Assembly (NCBI GenBank): GCA_002359215.1
Contig: DEMN01000007.1
Location: 274,918 to 338,917 of the forward strand
DNA from: Flavobacteriales bacterium UBA2669
Lineage (GTDB): Bacteria > Bacteroidota > Bacteroidia > Flavobacteriales_E > Vicingaceae
Direction of reading: 5' to 3'
Length of the DNA: 64,000 bases
The position numbers were made by a program, and so were the translations under genes. Below are positions 10,263 to 19,025 of the stretch, piece after piece. The notes below the pieces were generated by a model. The model saw only the letters and a list, made by a program, of their open reading frames with translations, did not search any database and was not told where the DNA came from. The number at the start of each line of letters is the position of its first letter. The stretch's first letter is position 1.

Positions 10263-11168
10263 TTAACCAATCTTTTTTAATTGCTCATCAATTATTGCCA
10301 ATCCTTCTTCAAAAGAACAGGGGTTATAACCTAATTCATTAACGGCTTTATCTAAAATAAAACCTGTTTTTGGTGGTCTTTTAGCTGCCTGATTTAAAGA
10401 ACTTGATTTTATGGGTTGTATGTTGGTTTTGTCGTAACCATAGAAATCTGCTACACGATATACCAATTCAATAATGCTCATTAAATCTTTACCTGAAAGA
10501 TGAAAAATGCCTGTTGCTTGTTTTTCGGCAATTAACCAACAACCCATTGCTAAATCTTCTGCTAATGTTGGAGAACGAAATTGATCATTTACAATAGTAA
10601 GCGGATCACCTTTTTCTAAGGCTTGCTTTGCCCAAAGTACAATGTTAGAGCGACTCATGTTTTCTGCTACTCCATAAACAATAATGGTACGAACTATGCT
10701 CCATTTGGTGTTGGCTTGTTGTACTAATTCTTCTGCTGCTAGTTTAGATTTTCCGTAATAACTTAGTGGATTGGCTTGGTCGGTTTCTTTGTAAGGACCA
10801 TTTTCTCCATCAAAAACAAAATCGGTTGACAAATGAATGAGATGTGTTTGATGTTGCTCAGCATATTTTATTAGAAATTCTACCGCAGTAACATTTAATT
10901 CCCAACATTCTTTTTGTAGTGATTCGCAGCTATCTACATTAGTCATGGCAGCGGTATTAATTACGGTATCGGGTTTAAAAGTATTGAAAATAGCAGCAAC
11001 TTCATCTTCATTTGTAATATCTAAACTTTGGTATTGATAACCGTTTGTGTTGCTTATTCGGTTTGCTCCTTTTGAAGTTGCTATCAGTGTATTTTCTTCT
11101 TTATTAGCTAATAAAGCAATTAATTTCTGTCCTAAAAGTCCGTTACTGCCTGTTATTAAAATTTTCAT
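10263..11168 (-). CDS. rfbD: dTDP-4-dehydrorhamnose reductase-like SDR
   Basis: Extended short-chain dehydrogenase of the RmlD/RfbD type, which reduces dTDP-4-keto-rhamnose with NAD(P)H for surface polysaccharide synthesis. The Rossmann motif GSNGLLGQ is at 7-14, STDFVFDG at 114-121 and the catalytic pair Y138/K142 in YYGKSK. 301 residues, full length. No other rhamnose genes are adjacent, so the exact sugar substrate is inferred. It sits between the HHH barrel gene (64 nt away) and pabB. Confidence 0.85.
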   Translation of the reverse strand: MKILITGSNGLLGQKLIALLANKEENTLIATSKGANRISNTNGYQYQSLDITNEDEVAAIFNTFKPDTVINTAAMTNVDSCESLQKECWELNVTAVEFLIKYAEQHQTHLIHLSTDFVFDGENGPYKETDQANPLSYYGKSKLAAEELVQQANTKWSIVRTIIVYGVAENMSRSNIVLWAKQALEKGDPLTIVNDQFRSPTLAEDLAMGCWLIAEKQATGIFHLSGKDLMSIIELVYRVADFYGYDKTNIQPIKSSSLNQAAKRPPKTGFILDKAVNELGYNPCSFEEGLAIIDEQLKKIG

Positions 11169-11232
11169 AAAATGAGGTTAAAAAAGTAAAATTAGAAAAT
11201 CAATACGTATAAAACTAATGTGGTAGCAGCTA

Positions 11233-13362
11233 CTAAAAAGTAAATCTCAATTGAATTTTCACATCGGAGCGATGATTTCCTTGAATTTCTTCTAGTCCAC
11301 TTCCAATGGTATCAACATTTTCGAAATAAGTAAGCGCATATCTCAACCACAAATCTATACCTTTTTTAAATTGATATCTTGTAGTAAGATAAGTTCTAAC
11401 ACCTCTATTATAATATGCAGGAATAGAAAAAGAATATAACACATCGTTTTCATAAGCATAAATTCTACTGTTATAAGAGTCGGTATCAAAAAGTCCGTAG
11501 CGAAATGAAAAAGAAAGCGGGCTACTTTTAGCTTTGTAAATGATATCTTGATAAACCAAGTAGCCGGTTTCAAAAGGAGATTCTTGCAAATCATAATTAA
11601 TTAACTCTACCCTTCCTTTGAGTTTAATAGATTCAGTAATTTGATAAGAATAATTGAAACGGTAATTGGTTTGCGTTTCATCTACTAAATAATCTATATC
11701 ATCCACATCTACTTGAGTACTTTTGTCTCTTAAGCGTTGTCTTATTCTTATATACATTTCTAGTTTTCTAGATGGTCGGTAATTTAGTTGTGTTATGTAT
11801 TGATGTCCTTTAGAAGGAGCATCAATTCCGAAACGCAGCCATCCAAAACTAAACTGATCGTAATAGGCTGTTAGCGAAAAGTTTTTCCCCATTTTGGCGA
11901 TAATACCAGTGTATAATCCTTTTTCGTTTTCATTTGCAGAATTCTCTCCAATAGCAGCACTTGATATGGGCTGAAAATCTCTATCAAAATCTCTGTATAA
12001 AACAGCTAAAGAAAGTTTCGGGTCGAGCATTACAATAGCTCCTGATGTAATAGCTTTTCCGGCATCTATGCTTTGACTTACTTCTCCAAAGAAGTTGAAA
12101 TTTCTATAAATCCAATTGTAATCTAAGCCCACTTTTGCTTGTTCGCTTTCTTGGTTTCTAAACTGACTGTAAGGTTGTAAGCTTCTTTCATATTTAGCAT
12201 CTATTTTGCTAAAAATACCTGTCGCTCCAATATTTAAGCTTCTCGTTTTATAGGCAACATGTCCACCCATTTGTTGTTGAGTGATAGCATCTTTATCTTC
12301 TAATTCGTTGGGAGTTCGGTGAAATCCTGTTTGTTGTAATGAGGAGATAGATAAGCCTTCTTGATTGATGGCTTCAATTTCTTCTTGTGCTAACCCCGAA
12401 GTGTCTTGAATAATTATATTTCCATCTACTTTCTTATAGGAATAAAAACCTGTTATTTCAAACTTTCCGAGTTCATAGGTTAATCCTCCGCCTCTTAAAA
12501 ATAAAGTTTCATCAACGGAAGCGTAAGGTTTAAGTCCAATAGCACTTCTCTTAATCATTAAAATGTCTGCACCTTTGCCAAAAGCTCTTCCCGACCAAAA
12601 TGTTAATCCTTGTCCGAATTGAGCTTGGTAATCTCCCAAAGCGATTTGTTTAAATTTTCCTCTATCTCTTAAAAATAAGTGCGCTGAATAAAAATCAAAA
12701 CCATTTTTTTGTGTTCCTGTAAAAAATTCCTCTCCTGGATCTTTTTCAGCAGTAAAACCAATACTAACGTGGTTGCCATATTTATAACGATAACGAGTAA
12801 AAATCCGCTCATTAGAACCTAAATAACGTGAGTTAGGACTTGCTGTTAAAGCTGAATCGGTAGTTGGACTATAACCTTTTTTTTCTTCCAACACTTTTTC
12901 TATTCTCACAAAATATTGGTTGGTACCGTTTTTCAGAAGTTCTTTAAAAGTAAGTTGAGCAGTATTGATATCGGCACTAACTTTTACAAAGGGTAAAATT
13001 AATTTAATGCTTTCCATATCAAAACCTTCAATAGTTTGTAATTCCTCTAAAGTCATTAATTTGCCATTTTTTTCTATGTGGATAAGCAGGTTATTAATTT
13101 GAATATCATTAAGTAAATTAAGAGAACTTAACTCATCAAAGTCAGCTCTGTTGAGGTTGAGCGGTTTGTCGTAATAAAATGAAAGCTGATCAAAAATAGT
13201 GGTGTAATCGGCATCTGGATTTTCATCAGATTCTGACAAATATTCTACTCGGGTTTCTATAATTTGATTTTTTTCATCCTCACGATTTTGTGCCAGCGTT
13301 TGGTTCAAGCAAAAAATAAGAAAAAACAAAAAGAATAGTATGTTTTTTAAGTTCTTCAACAT
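11233..13362 (-). CDS. Helix-hairpin-helix domain protein with predicted outer-membrane barrel
   Basis: Residues 1-24 are a signal peptide ending TLAQ. About residues 55-130 hold ComEA-like helix-hairpin-helix motifs (NLNRADFDELSSLNLL, then a second copy around LEELQTIEGF). The remaining 570 residues show the alternating strand pattern and aromatic girdles of an outer-membrane beta-barrel, ending with KIQLRFTF (terminal Phe, as in OMPs). Family function is unknown. The start ATG directly abuts the stop of the upstream PorV/PorQ-type barrel gene, so the two are very probably co-translated and may act together in the outer membrane. Confidence 0.8.
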   Translation of the reverse strand: MLKNLKNILFFLFFLIFCLNQTLAQNREDEKNQIIETRVEYLSESDENPDADYTTIFDQLSFYYDKPLNLNRADFDELSSLNLLNDIQINNLLIHIEKNGKLMTLEELQTIEGFDMESIKLILPFVKVSADINTAQLTFKELLKNGTNQYFVRIEKVLEEKKGYSPTTDSALTASPNSRYLGSNERIFTRYRYKYGNHVSIGFTAEKDPGEEFFTGTQKNGFDFYSAHLFLRDRGKFKQIALGDYQAQFGQGLTFWSGRAFGKGADILMIKRSAIGLKPYASVDETLFLRGGGLTYELGKFEITGFYSYKKVDGNIIIQDTSGLAQEEIEAINQEGLSISSLQQTGFHRTPNELEDKDAITQQQMGGHVAYKTRSLNIGATGIFSKIDAKYERSLQPYSQFRNQESEQAKVGLDYNWIYRNFNFFGEVSQSIDAGKAITSGAIVMLDPKLSLAVLYRDFDRDFQPISSAAIGENSANENEKGLYTGIIAKMGKNFSLTAYYDQFSFGWLRFGIDAPSKGHQYITQLNYRPSRKLEMYIRIRQRLRDKSTQVDVDDIDYLVDETQTNYRFNYSYQITESIKLKGRVELINYDLQESPFETGYLVYQDIIYKAKSSPLSFSFRYGLFDTDSYNSRIYAYENDVLYSFSIPAYYNRGVRTYLTTRYQFKKGIDLWLRYALTYFENVDTIGSGLEEIQGNHRSDVKIQLRFTF

Positions 13363-14220
13363 TTAAAAATCTGTTTTTACTTTGTTAGAAGATTTCGAGT
13401 CAGATTTTTTGTATATCAGCGAAATTCCGGGAGTCATACCCAATGTTTGGTGGAAAGAGGAAGAAGCTTCCAGAATAAAGTTTTTCATAATTAAACCAAA
13501 ACCAAAAGCACTAGAAGTTGGGTTGTTAGAAATACCACCTCTTATATATAGAATATCTATTATACGGTATTCAATTCCAAATTTCACAACAGGATCAAAA
13601 TCAATGTCTTTTTCTGTTTCTAAGGCAAAAATTAATTTATCAGAAAAACGATAATCTAAGCCTAACTTCATTACTGTGGGAATACGCTCGTTGTCGTATT
13701 CAGCCAATTTGCTTCTGGTAGGATTGTAAATGTGAGCTCCTAATGTAATCTCGTTACTTAATTTTCCAATAAGTCCCACAGCTCCAGTGACACTATTTTT
13801 ACTTCCAAACTCTTGGGTTAGACTCGTTCTTAAATAATTCATTTGCACACCAATGGCAAATTTTTCACTAAATTTTAATCCGTACGATAAGCCTGCACGG
13901 GTTTCCATAAACTCGGTAAAACCAAAAGAAGCTACACTTACTCCAAAAGCTCCTGTTTTGGTAGGCAAAACAAAAGCTCCTGCTTTGTAACTGGTTTCTT
14001 TTAGTAAAAATCTGTTTTCGTAATACAATCCAGCACTTAAATCTTTAACAAAACCTAATCCTGCTTGGTTGTTGTTGGTTGACCACAAATCGGAAAGCGT
14101 GGTGGTAATTCCGCCCATAGCTGTTGAACGAGCACCAATAGGGTCGTTTATTACTTGAGCAGTAGCATTGTTAATACTTGCAAAGCATAAAAGTGCGGTT
14201 ATCAGTAAAAATTTATTCAT
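13363..14220 (-). CDS. PorV/PorQ-type outer-membrane beta-barrel protein
   Basis: An ATG at 14220 (MNKFLLITALLCFASINNATAQ) gives a clean signal peptide and overlaps the preceding gene by 8 nt; the longer TTG-initiated frame from 14301 is rejected. The mature N-terminus has DPIGARSTAMGGIT, the signature region of the PorV/PorQ/FadL-like barrel family, followed by strands through FGFGLIMKNF. PorV and PorQ are T9SS shuttle or attachment proteins in known systems; this 285-residue member is only assigned to the superfamily. Its stop codon touches the ATG of the HHH barrel gene. Confidence 0.8.
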   Translation of the reverse strand: MNKFLLITALLCFASINNATAQVINDPIGARSTAMGGITTTLSDLWSTNNNQAGLGFVKDLSAGLYYENRFLLKETSYKAGAFVLPTKTGAFGVSVASFGFTEFMETRAGLSYGLKFSEKFAIGVQMNYLRTSLTQEFGSKNSVTGAVGLIGKLSNEITLGAHIYNPTRSKLAEYDNERIPTVMKLGLDYRFSDKLIFALETEKDIDFDPVVKFGIEYRIIDILYIRGGISNNPTSSAFGFGLIMKNFILEASSSFHQTLGMTPGISLIYKKSDSKSSNKVKTDF

Positions 14221-14428
14221 TAGCAGCTTTTTCTTTTTTCTTACTAAGAATGTAAATAATAGGTAAAATGCCAACGGTATTAAAAATGGCGATACAAACA
14301 AACCACACTAAATCGTTGTTTCTGGCAGATTTCCATAAGCCTATTAATTTCCAAATGGCATCCCAAATGGCAACAATAACAATTAATGTAATGATTAAAG
14401 GATTGGTAAGTAGTTCAAGGTTTTCCAT
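14213..14428 (-). CDS. Small two-helix membrane protein (DUF5652-like)
   Basis: 71 residues with two hydrophobic segments (about 8-29, PLIITLIVIVAIWDAIW, and 41-61, LVWFVCIAIFNTVGILPIIYI) and a Lys-rich tail. The pattern IWKLIGLWKSARNNDLVWF resembles the small DUF5652 membrane family. Function unknown. It follows the gamma-carbonic-anhydrase-like gene by 11 nt and overlaps the barrel gene start by 8 nt, so it is a real member of this operon. Confidence 0.78.
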   Translation of the reverse strand: MENLELLTNPLIITLIVIVAIWDAIWKLIGLWKSARNNDLVWFVCIAIFNTVGILPIIYILSKKKEKAANE

Positions 14429-14439
14429 AGTTGTAGTTA

Positions 14440-15042
14440 TTAAGGGTTAGTTTTAATTTTATTCCAGGTTTCGTACATTTTTTCTTGTTGAGGTCGGTTA
14501 GCTTCTTCTTCGGTAAGTGGTTCGCAAGGTTTTAAAGTAGCATACGCTTCTTTTGGTAATGCTTGATAAAGTTGAGTTCCTTTGGTTTTCCAAGCCATCA
14601 TTTCATCACTTACTTTTTTAATGATTTTAGCGGGGTTTCCTATTACCAAACTTCTTCTTTCAATTTCCATTTTTGCAGGAACAAAACACAATGCACCGAT
14701 AATGCATTCATCTTCAATAACTACATCGTCCATTACTACGCTGTTCATACCTATCAAGCAATTTTTACCTATAGTGGCTCCATGGATAATGGCTCCATGT
14801 CCGATATGAGCCCCTTCATGAAGTGTAACGGTTGTCCCAGGAAACATGTGTATAGTGCAGTTTTCTTGCACATTGCAACCGTCTTTAATGATTATTTTTC
14901 CCCAATCGCCACGAATGGCAGCTCCCGGACCAACATATACATCTGCTCCTATAATTACATTGCCTGTTACTGCTGCCTGAGGATGCACAAAAGCCGTTGG
15001 ATGAACCACAGGCTTAAAACCATTAAATTCGTAAATAGCCAT
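14440..15042 (-). CDS. Gamma carbonic anhydrase / PaaY-type hexapeptide protein
   Basis: Left-handed beta-helix protein of 200 residues built from hexapeptide turns (VIIGAD, GPGAAI, HIGHGA and others). The zinc-binding histidines expected for gamma-class carbonic anhydrases are present in TIHMFPG and HIGHGAIIHG. The C-terminal helix extension resembles PaaY/CaiE-like members, whose activities include thioesterase as well as carbonic anhydrase. No phenylacetate genes are nearby, so the physiological substrate is open. First gene of the minus-strand operon. Confidence 0.85.
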   Translation of the reverse strand: MAIYEFNGFKPVVHPTAFVHPQAAVTGNVIIGADVYVGPGAAIRGDWGKIIIKDGCNVQENCTIHMFPGTTVTLHEGAHIGHGAIIHGATIGKNCLIGMNSVVMDDVVIEDECIIGALCFVPAKMEIERRSLVIGNPAKIIKKVSDEMMAWKTKGTQLYQALPKEAYATLKPCEPLTEEEANRPQQEKMYETWNKIKTNP

Positions 15043-15173
15043 TTATCATTTTTTATAACTGTAAATGTAAATAAAAGGAATCTTTTATGGAAGAAGACAG
15101 ATTATTTTTTTAGCTTCTAAAAGTGGAGAAATTAAAATTTTAGCTCAAAAGTTAAGGATTGAACATAAAAAAA

Positions 15174-16250
15174 TTATGAATTCTTGTTCTCATCTTTTTT
15201 TCTTACATCTTTAAGCAAATCGTATTTTTTTTGTTTGCTTTTCCATCTGTCTAACGCATATTTTTGCATATTGTCAACCTTGTCTTTTTCATCAATAATT
15301 TCAAAACCTAATAATGATTCTATAATATCTTCAAGGGTAGTTATGCCATCCATTCCACCATAATTATCAATAACTAATGAGATGTGTTCACGTTTGGCTA
15401 ACATTTCATCCCAAGCTTTAAATAGGGTGGTAGATTTTGGGAATGTTATAATTTCTCTTTTAATATCTTTCAATTTTAAGTCGAATTGGTCTTCAGCTAA
15501 TTTCTCAAAAACTATAGTTCTTAAAACATAACCACTTATATTATCTTTATTAGTTTGATAAACGGGTATTCTTGAAAAATGTAAAAACTCCTTGTTTTTT
15601 AAAAATTCTTGCAAAGTCATCTCTTCGTTGGCAATAACTACTACCACTCTTGGAGTCATTATTTCAGAAACTTTTATGCTTTTTAGTTTAATTAAGTTCT
15701 GAATAATTTTATTTTCTTTATCTGCAAAAATACCTTCTTGAGTTCCTATGCTTGCCAATGCTGAAATTTCTTCTCTACTTGTAGTTAACTCTACTTTACT
15801 TCGCGCTAATACCCTTGTAAGTAAAGAAGATATGATAACAAGCGGATAAGTTAGAATGATAGAAGCATTAATTAGTTTTGAAACAACTCCTACAAGCTCT
15901 TTGCTGTAATTAGCTCCTAATGTTTTAGGAATAATTTCGGTAAAAACTAAAATTAAAATGGTTAATACCGCTGAAACAATTCCAAAATAAGCATCTCCAA
16001 AAACAATGGTAGCTTGTGCTCCCACACCCGCAGCTCCAACAGTATGGGCAACAGTATTAAGAGAAAGTATGGCAGAGAGTGGTTTATCAATGTCTTCTTT
16101 TAATTTAATCATGCTTTCGGCACTTCTATCTCCATTTTCAAGTTTTGATTTTAAGTAAGATATGGGAACAGATAACAAAACTGCTTCCATTATAGAACAT
16201 AAAAAGGAAATAAAGAGTGCTATGAATAGATAAATGAATAAAAGCGTCAT
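15174..16250 (-). CDS. CNNM/HlyC-CorC family membrane protein with CBS domains
   Basis: Inner-membrane protein of the hemolysin/CorC-like group linked to Mg2+ or Co2+ homeostasis. An N-terminal CNNM (DUF21) domain with about four hydrophobic segments covers residues 1-155, including GAQATIVFGDAYFG and TEIIPKTLG. Two CBS domains follow; the first opens with SEIMTPRVVVV and the second has SLVIDNYGGMDGITTLEDIIE. The usual C-terminal transporter-associated domain is missing: the 358-residue chain ends in a Lys-rich tail. Encoded 25 nt downstream of tdk, probably co-transcribed. Confidence 0.88.
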   Translation of the reverse strand: MTLLFIYLFIALFISFLCSIMEAVLLSVPISYLKSKLENGDRSAESMIKLKEDIDKPLSAILSLNTVAHTVGAAGVGAQATIVFGDAYFGIVSAVLTILILVFTEIIPKTLGANYSKELVGVVSKLINASIILTYPLVIISSLLTRVLARSKVELTTSREEISALASIGTQEGIFADKENKIIQNLIKLKSIKVSEIMTPRVVVVIANEEMTLQEFLKNKEFLHFSRIPVYQTNKDNISGYVLRTIVFEKLAEDQFDLKLKDIKREIITFPKSTTLFKAWDEMLAKREHISLVIDNYGGMDGITTLEDIIESLLGFEIIDEKDKVDNMQKYALDRWKSKQKKYDLLKDVRKKDENKNS

Positions 16251-16275
16251 TTTTAAGTTATTTTAAAACACAGTT

Positions 16276-16857
16276 TCACTTCTTACTAATTGCCTGTTGA
16301 AAACAACTTCGGCAAAGTGGTTCGTAAGTGTCGGTTTCTCCCAGTTGAACCAACTTATCGCTGGCATTTATTCTGTGAGAATGATTAGCTAATTCTCCGC
16401 AATGCATACAAATAGCGTGTACTTTGGTAATGTATTCGGCACAAGCCATTATTTGTGGCATTGGTCCAAAGGGTTTCCCTTTAAAATCCATATCCAATCC
16501 GGCAACAATAACCCGAATGCCACTATTCGCCAATTGGTTACAAACTGCTACTAAGCCATCATCAAAAAACTGGGCTTCATCAATACCAACTACTTCCACA
16601 TTATTGGCTAAAATGATAATATTGGAAGAAGAGGGAACAGGAGTAGAGTGAATTTCGTTGGCATCATGTGAAACCACCTTTTCTTCATCGTAGCGAGTGT
16701 CTATTTCGGGTTTAAAAATCTCTACATTTTGCTTGGCAAACTTAGCACGCTTCATTCTACGGATAAGTTCCTCAGTTTTTCCTGAAAACATAGAACCACA
16801 GATAACTTCTATCCAGCCTTTCCTTTTTGATGAGTGTATGGTATTTTCTAAAAACAT
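16276..16857 (-). CDS. tdk: Thymidine kinase
   Basis: Salvage enzyme phosphorylating thymidine with ATP; type II (bacterial) class. P-loop GSMFSGKTEE at residues 21-30, the DEAQFFDD metal/substrate segment in the middle, and a zinc site made by CMHCGE and CRSCF in the lasso/C-terminal region. 193 residues, normal length. Divergent from the coiled-coil gene, with a 26-bp inverted repeat between them. Confidence 0.95.
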   Translation of the reverse strand: MFLENTIHSSKRKGWIEVICGSMFSGKTEELIRRMKRAKFAKQNVEIFKPEIDTRYDEEKVVSHDANEIHSTPVPSSSNIIILANNVEVVGIDEAQFFDDGLVAVCNQLANSGIRVIVAGLDMDFKGKPFGPMPQIMACAEYITKVHAICMHCGELANHSHRINASDKLVQLGETDTYEPLCRSCFQQAISKK

Positions 16858-16890
16858 ATATTTAATAAGTTGTAAAACTAATCGTTTTTT

Positions 16891-16916
16891 TACTATTTTT
16901 ATAGTTCAAAATAGTA
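16891..16916. promoter_or_regulatory. Inverted repeat between tdk and the coiled-coil gene
   Basis: Perfect 9-bp arms TACTATTTT (16891-16899) and AAAATAGTA (16908-16916) separated by 8 nt, centred in the short divergent promoter region. Candidate operator serving both genes; no matching regulator is known to me. Confidence 0.45.
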
Positions 16917-16941
16917 GATTAATAAAATTTTTTTGTTGTAT

Positions 16942-17598
16942 ATGGAAGTAAAGAAAATTCGCCAGGAACTTAATGAGTTAATAAAAAATATTGTGGAACA
17001 TTCCGAAAGTTTTCCTGCAAATAGACCTATTCCATCATTAGAGGTAAGTGCGGTTATTTCTAAAGTAAATAAAATGCAAGAACGATTAGCTGTGTTAAAA
17101 TATTTATTAGAAATTCATGAAAATCAACAAAAAATTATCCCTTCACAAGAGTCAACAATTACTCAAGAAGAAGAATTGGTAGCACCGGAAAGTGCTGTTT
17201 CAGAAATAACTATTACCGAACAAGTTGCCGAGCCGGAAGCTCCTGTTATTGAAACTACTGAAGTAACTCAGCAAGAGGAACAAGAAAAAATTGAAGAAAA
17301 AGCAACTATTGTTGTGGAGAATGTAAAAACCAAGCAGGAAGTTGCTCAAAAATTAAGCAGAACACCTATTAAAAGTTTAAAAGAAGCTTTTTCTTTAAAC
17401 GATAGGTATTTATATGCTAACGAGTTGTTTGATAAAAACATGGAAGCTTTTAATAATTTAATTAAAACCATTGATGAATCTAGTAACATTAATGAAGCTC
17501 AGGAGAAACTCATTACTGCCAAAAATCAATATAATTGGGATGAAGAAAATAATTTTTATGTGGAGTTTAACATATTGGTAGAAAGAAGGTTCAGCTAA
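16942..17598 (+). CDS. Predicted coiled-coil protein of unknown function
   Basis: ATG at 16942 is preferred over the in-frame TTG nine bases earlier. The 218-residue product has no signal peptide. Residues 1-65 are helical with heptad-like Leu/Ile spacing (IRQELNELIKNI); residues 70-140 are an acidic, Glu/Val/Thr-rich low-complexity linker; the C-terminal part (LKEAFSLNDRYLYANELF onward) is a compact helical domain that I recognise only as conserved in Bacteroidota. It is followed after 15 nt by the M28 peptidase, so they may share a transcript. Confidence 0.7.
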   Translation: MEVKKIRQELNELIKNIVEHSESFPANRPIPSLEVSAVISKVNKMQERLAVLKYLLEIHENQQKIIPSQESTITQEEELVAPESAVSEITITEQVAEPEAPVIETTEVTQQEEQEKIEEKATIVVENVKTKQEVAQKLSRTPIKSLKEAFSLNDRYLYANELFDKNMEAFNNLIKTIDESSNINEAQEKLITAKNQYNWDEENNFYVEFNILVERRFS

Positions 17599-17613
17599 TA
17601 AAATAGTGAAGTG

Positions 17614-18870
17614 ATGCTGAAAAATAGTTTATTTTTTTTTGGATTTTTTTTAGTTGTAATTTCTGCTAAAGGTCAGGATGTAGAATATGCTAAAAAGATG
17701 TTAGACACCTTATCATCATCTTATTTTGAAGGTAGAGGAGCAGTAAACAACGGAGAAAAAAAAGCAGCAGATTTTATTGCCAAAGAATACAAAAAACTAG
17801 GGTTAAAATCTTTTCAAGAAAGTTTTTTACAGCATTTTAATTATAACATCAACACTTTTTCGGGAAAATTGGAGGTGGCTATAGATGGTAAAAAACTCAT
17901 TCCTGGAAAAGATTATATTGTTGGAGCTGCATCAAGCAAGTTGCAAGGTGAATTTGATTTAGTGCATTATAATTCCACTAATTTACCCACTAAAAAAGAA
18001 TTACAAAAACTAACCAAGAGAGATTTTTTCTTCAATAAAATAATTGTAATTGATGATGAAGGAATAGAAAAGGATAATGAAGTTTTAATAGCACTTCAAA
18101 TTAATGTTTTTAATGCTGTAGGAATAATTTTATTGGAAAATAAGCTAACACAATCCATTGCTACTTCTTATGAAAAATATACTATTCTTCATATCAAGAG
18201 AGGAGTTATAGATCGTAATGCTCGGAAAATAGCACTTAATATTAACCAACAATTTATAAGCAATTTTAAATCGCAAAATGTAATAGGTTATATTGAAGGA
18301 ACTGAGTTTCCTGACTCTATTATTGCTGTTTCTGCTCATTATGATCATTTAGGAAGAATGGGTGATGAGGTTTATTTTCCGGGAGCCAACGATAATGCGG
18401 CCGGAGTGGCTATGTTGCTCAATTTTGCTAAATATTTTAGTGAAAAAGCCCCTAAAAAAACCATGGTTTTTATGGCGTTTGGAGCTGAGGAATCTGGTAT
18501 TATAGGTTCTCGCTATTTTGTAGAAAACTCCATTTTTGAATTAGAGAGAATAAATTTCCTTATTAATTTGGATGTGATTGGAACAGGAATAGATGGAGTT
18601 ATGGTGGTAAATGGAGTCGATTTGCCCCAAGCATATGCCTTGTTGGAATCGTGCAACGAAAAAAAATATGTTCTTGAAATTAAAAAACGAAAAAACGCAC
18701 CTAATAGCGACCATTTTTGGTTTGCTCAAAAAGGAATTCCAGCTTTTTTTATTTATGGATTAGGTGGAGGAACTGCCTATCATGATGTTGATGATACTTC
18801 CGATAAGTTGCAATTGGAAAAATACAATGATGTTTTTTTATTAATCAGAGATTTTATTTTAAAATTATAA
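17614..18870 (+). CDS. Secreted M28-family zinc metallopeptidase
   Basis: Aminopeptidase-type hydrolase exported by a signal peptide (MLKNSLFFFGFFLVVISAKGQ). From the ATG at 17614 the dinuclear zinc ligands are H242 and D244 in SAHYDHLG, D260 in GANDNAAG, the catalytic EE at 292-293 in GAEESG, D320 in NLDVIG, and a C-terminal His in YHDVDDT. A PA-like insert lies at about 85-220, before the catalytic domain. 418 residues. Substrate range is unknown; M28 members commonly trim N-terminal residues from peptides. Confidence 0.9.
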   Translation: MLKNSLFFFGFFLVVISAKGQDVEYAKKMLDTLSSSYFEGRGAVNNGEKKAADFIAKEYKKLGLKSFQESFLQHFNYNINTFSGKLEVAIDGKKLIPGKDYIVGAASSKLQGEFDLVHYNSTNLPTKKELQKLTKRDFFFNKIIVIDDEGIEKDNEVLIALQINVFNAVGIILLENKLTQSIATSYEKYTILHIKRGVIDRNARKIALNINQQFISNFKSQNVIGYIEGTEFPDSIIAVSAHYDHLGRMGDEVYFPGANDNAAGVAMLLNFAKYFSEKAPKKTMVFMAFGAEESGIIGSRYFVENSIFELERINFLINLDVIGTGIDGVMVVNGVDLPQAYALLESCNEKKYVLEIKKRKNAPNSDHFWFAQKGIPAFFIYGLGGGTAYHDVDDTSDKLQLEKYNDVFLLIRDFILKL

Positions 18871-18945
18871 TAAGCTAATATACTGCTCCTAATTTTTATC
18901 TTTTGCATTATTCTCAACATTATTAATTCTTTATTTATTATTAAA

Positions 18946-18963
18946 ATAAGTCATTTGCCGTAT
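18946..18963 (+). promoter_or_regulatory. NarL-like operator, site upstream of the 19-kb secreted protein
   Basis: ATAAG-T-CATTTG-C-CGTAT. It matches the dyad found upstream of the response regulator, the orphan LuxR domain and both adhesins. Exactly 22 nt separate it from the -7 box TATGTTTG at 18986-18993. Confidence 0.65.
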
Positions 18964-18985
18964 AAATTATTATTCTAGAATTATA

Positions 18986-18993
18986 TATGTTTG
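18986..18993 (+). promoter_or_regulatory. Bacteroidota -7 promoter box
   Basis: TATGTTTG fits TAnnTTTG and continues as TTTGCCTAAAA, an 11-mer also found at the response-regulator promoter (55462-55472). No -33 TTG is present at the usual spacing, which fits an activator-dependent promoter. Confidence 0.6.
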
Positions 18994-19025
18994 CCTAAAA
19001 TATTTAAAAATTAAAATTATTTATT

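Noticed and set aside
11203..11210. ATACGTAT-like palindrome upstream of rfbD
   Set aside because: Short palindrome without the spaced second half, not an instance of the 18-bp operator.
13682..13699. ATACG-N8-CGTAT inside the PorV-type barrel gene
   Set aside because: The arms match the operator, but the centre (CGAGCG-type, no CAWWTG) does not, and it lies within coding sequence far from a start; expected by chance about this often.
14221..14301. Longer N-terminus for the PorV-type barrel (TTG start)
   Set aside because: It would bury the signal peptide and overlap the DUF5652-like gene; the ATG at 14220 gives a normal signal peptide.
14563..15120. 185-codon open frame opposite the carbonic-anhydrase-like gene
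   Set aside because: Antisense shadow of a well-conserved hexapeptide protein; composition is not protein-like.
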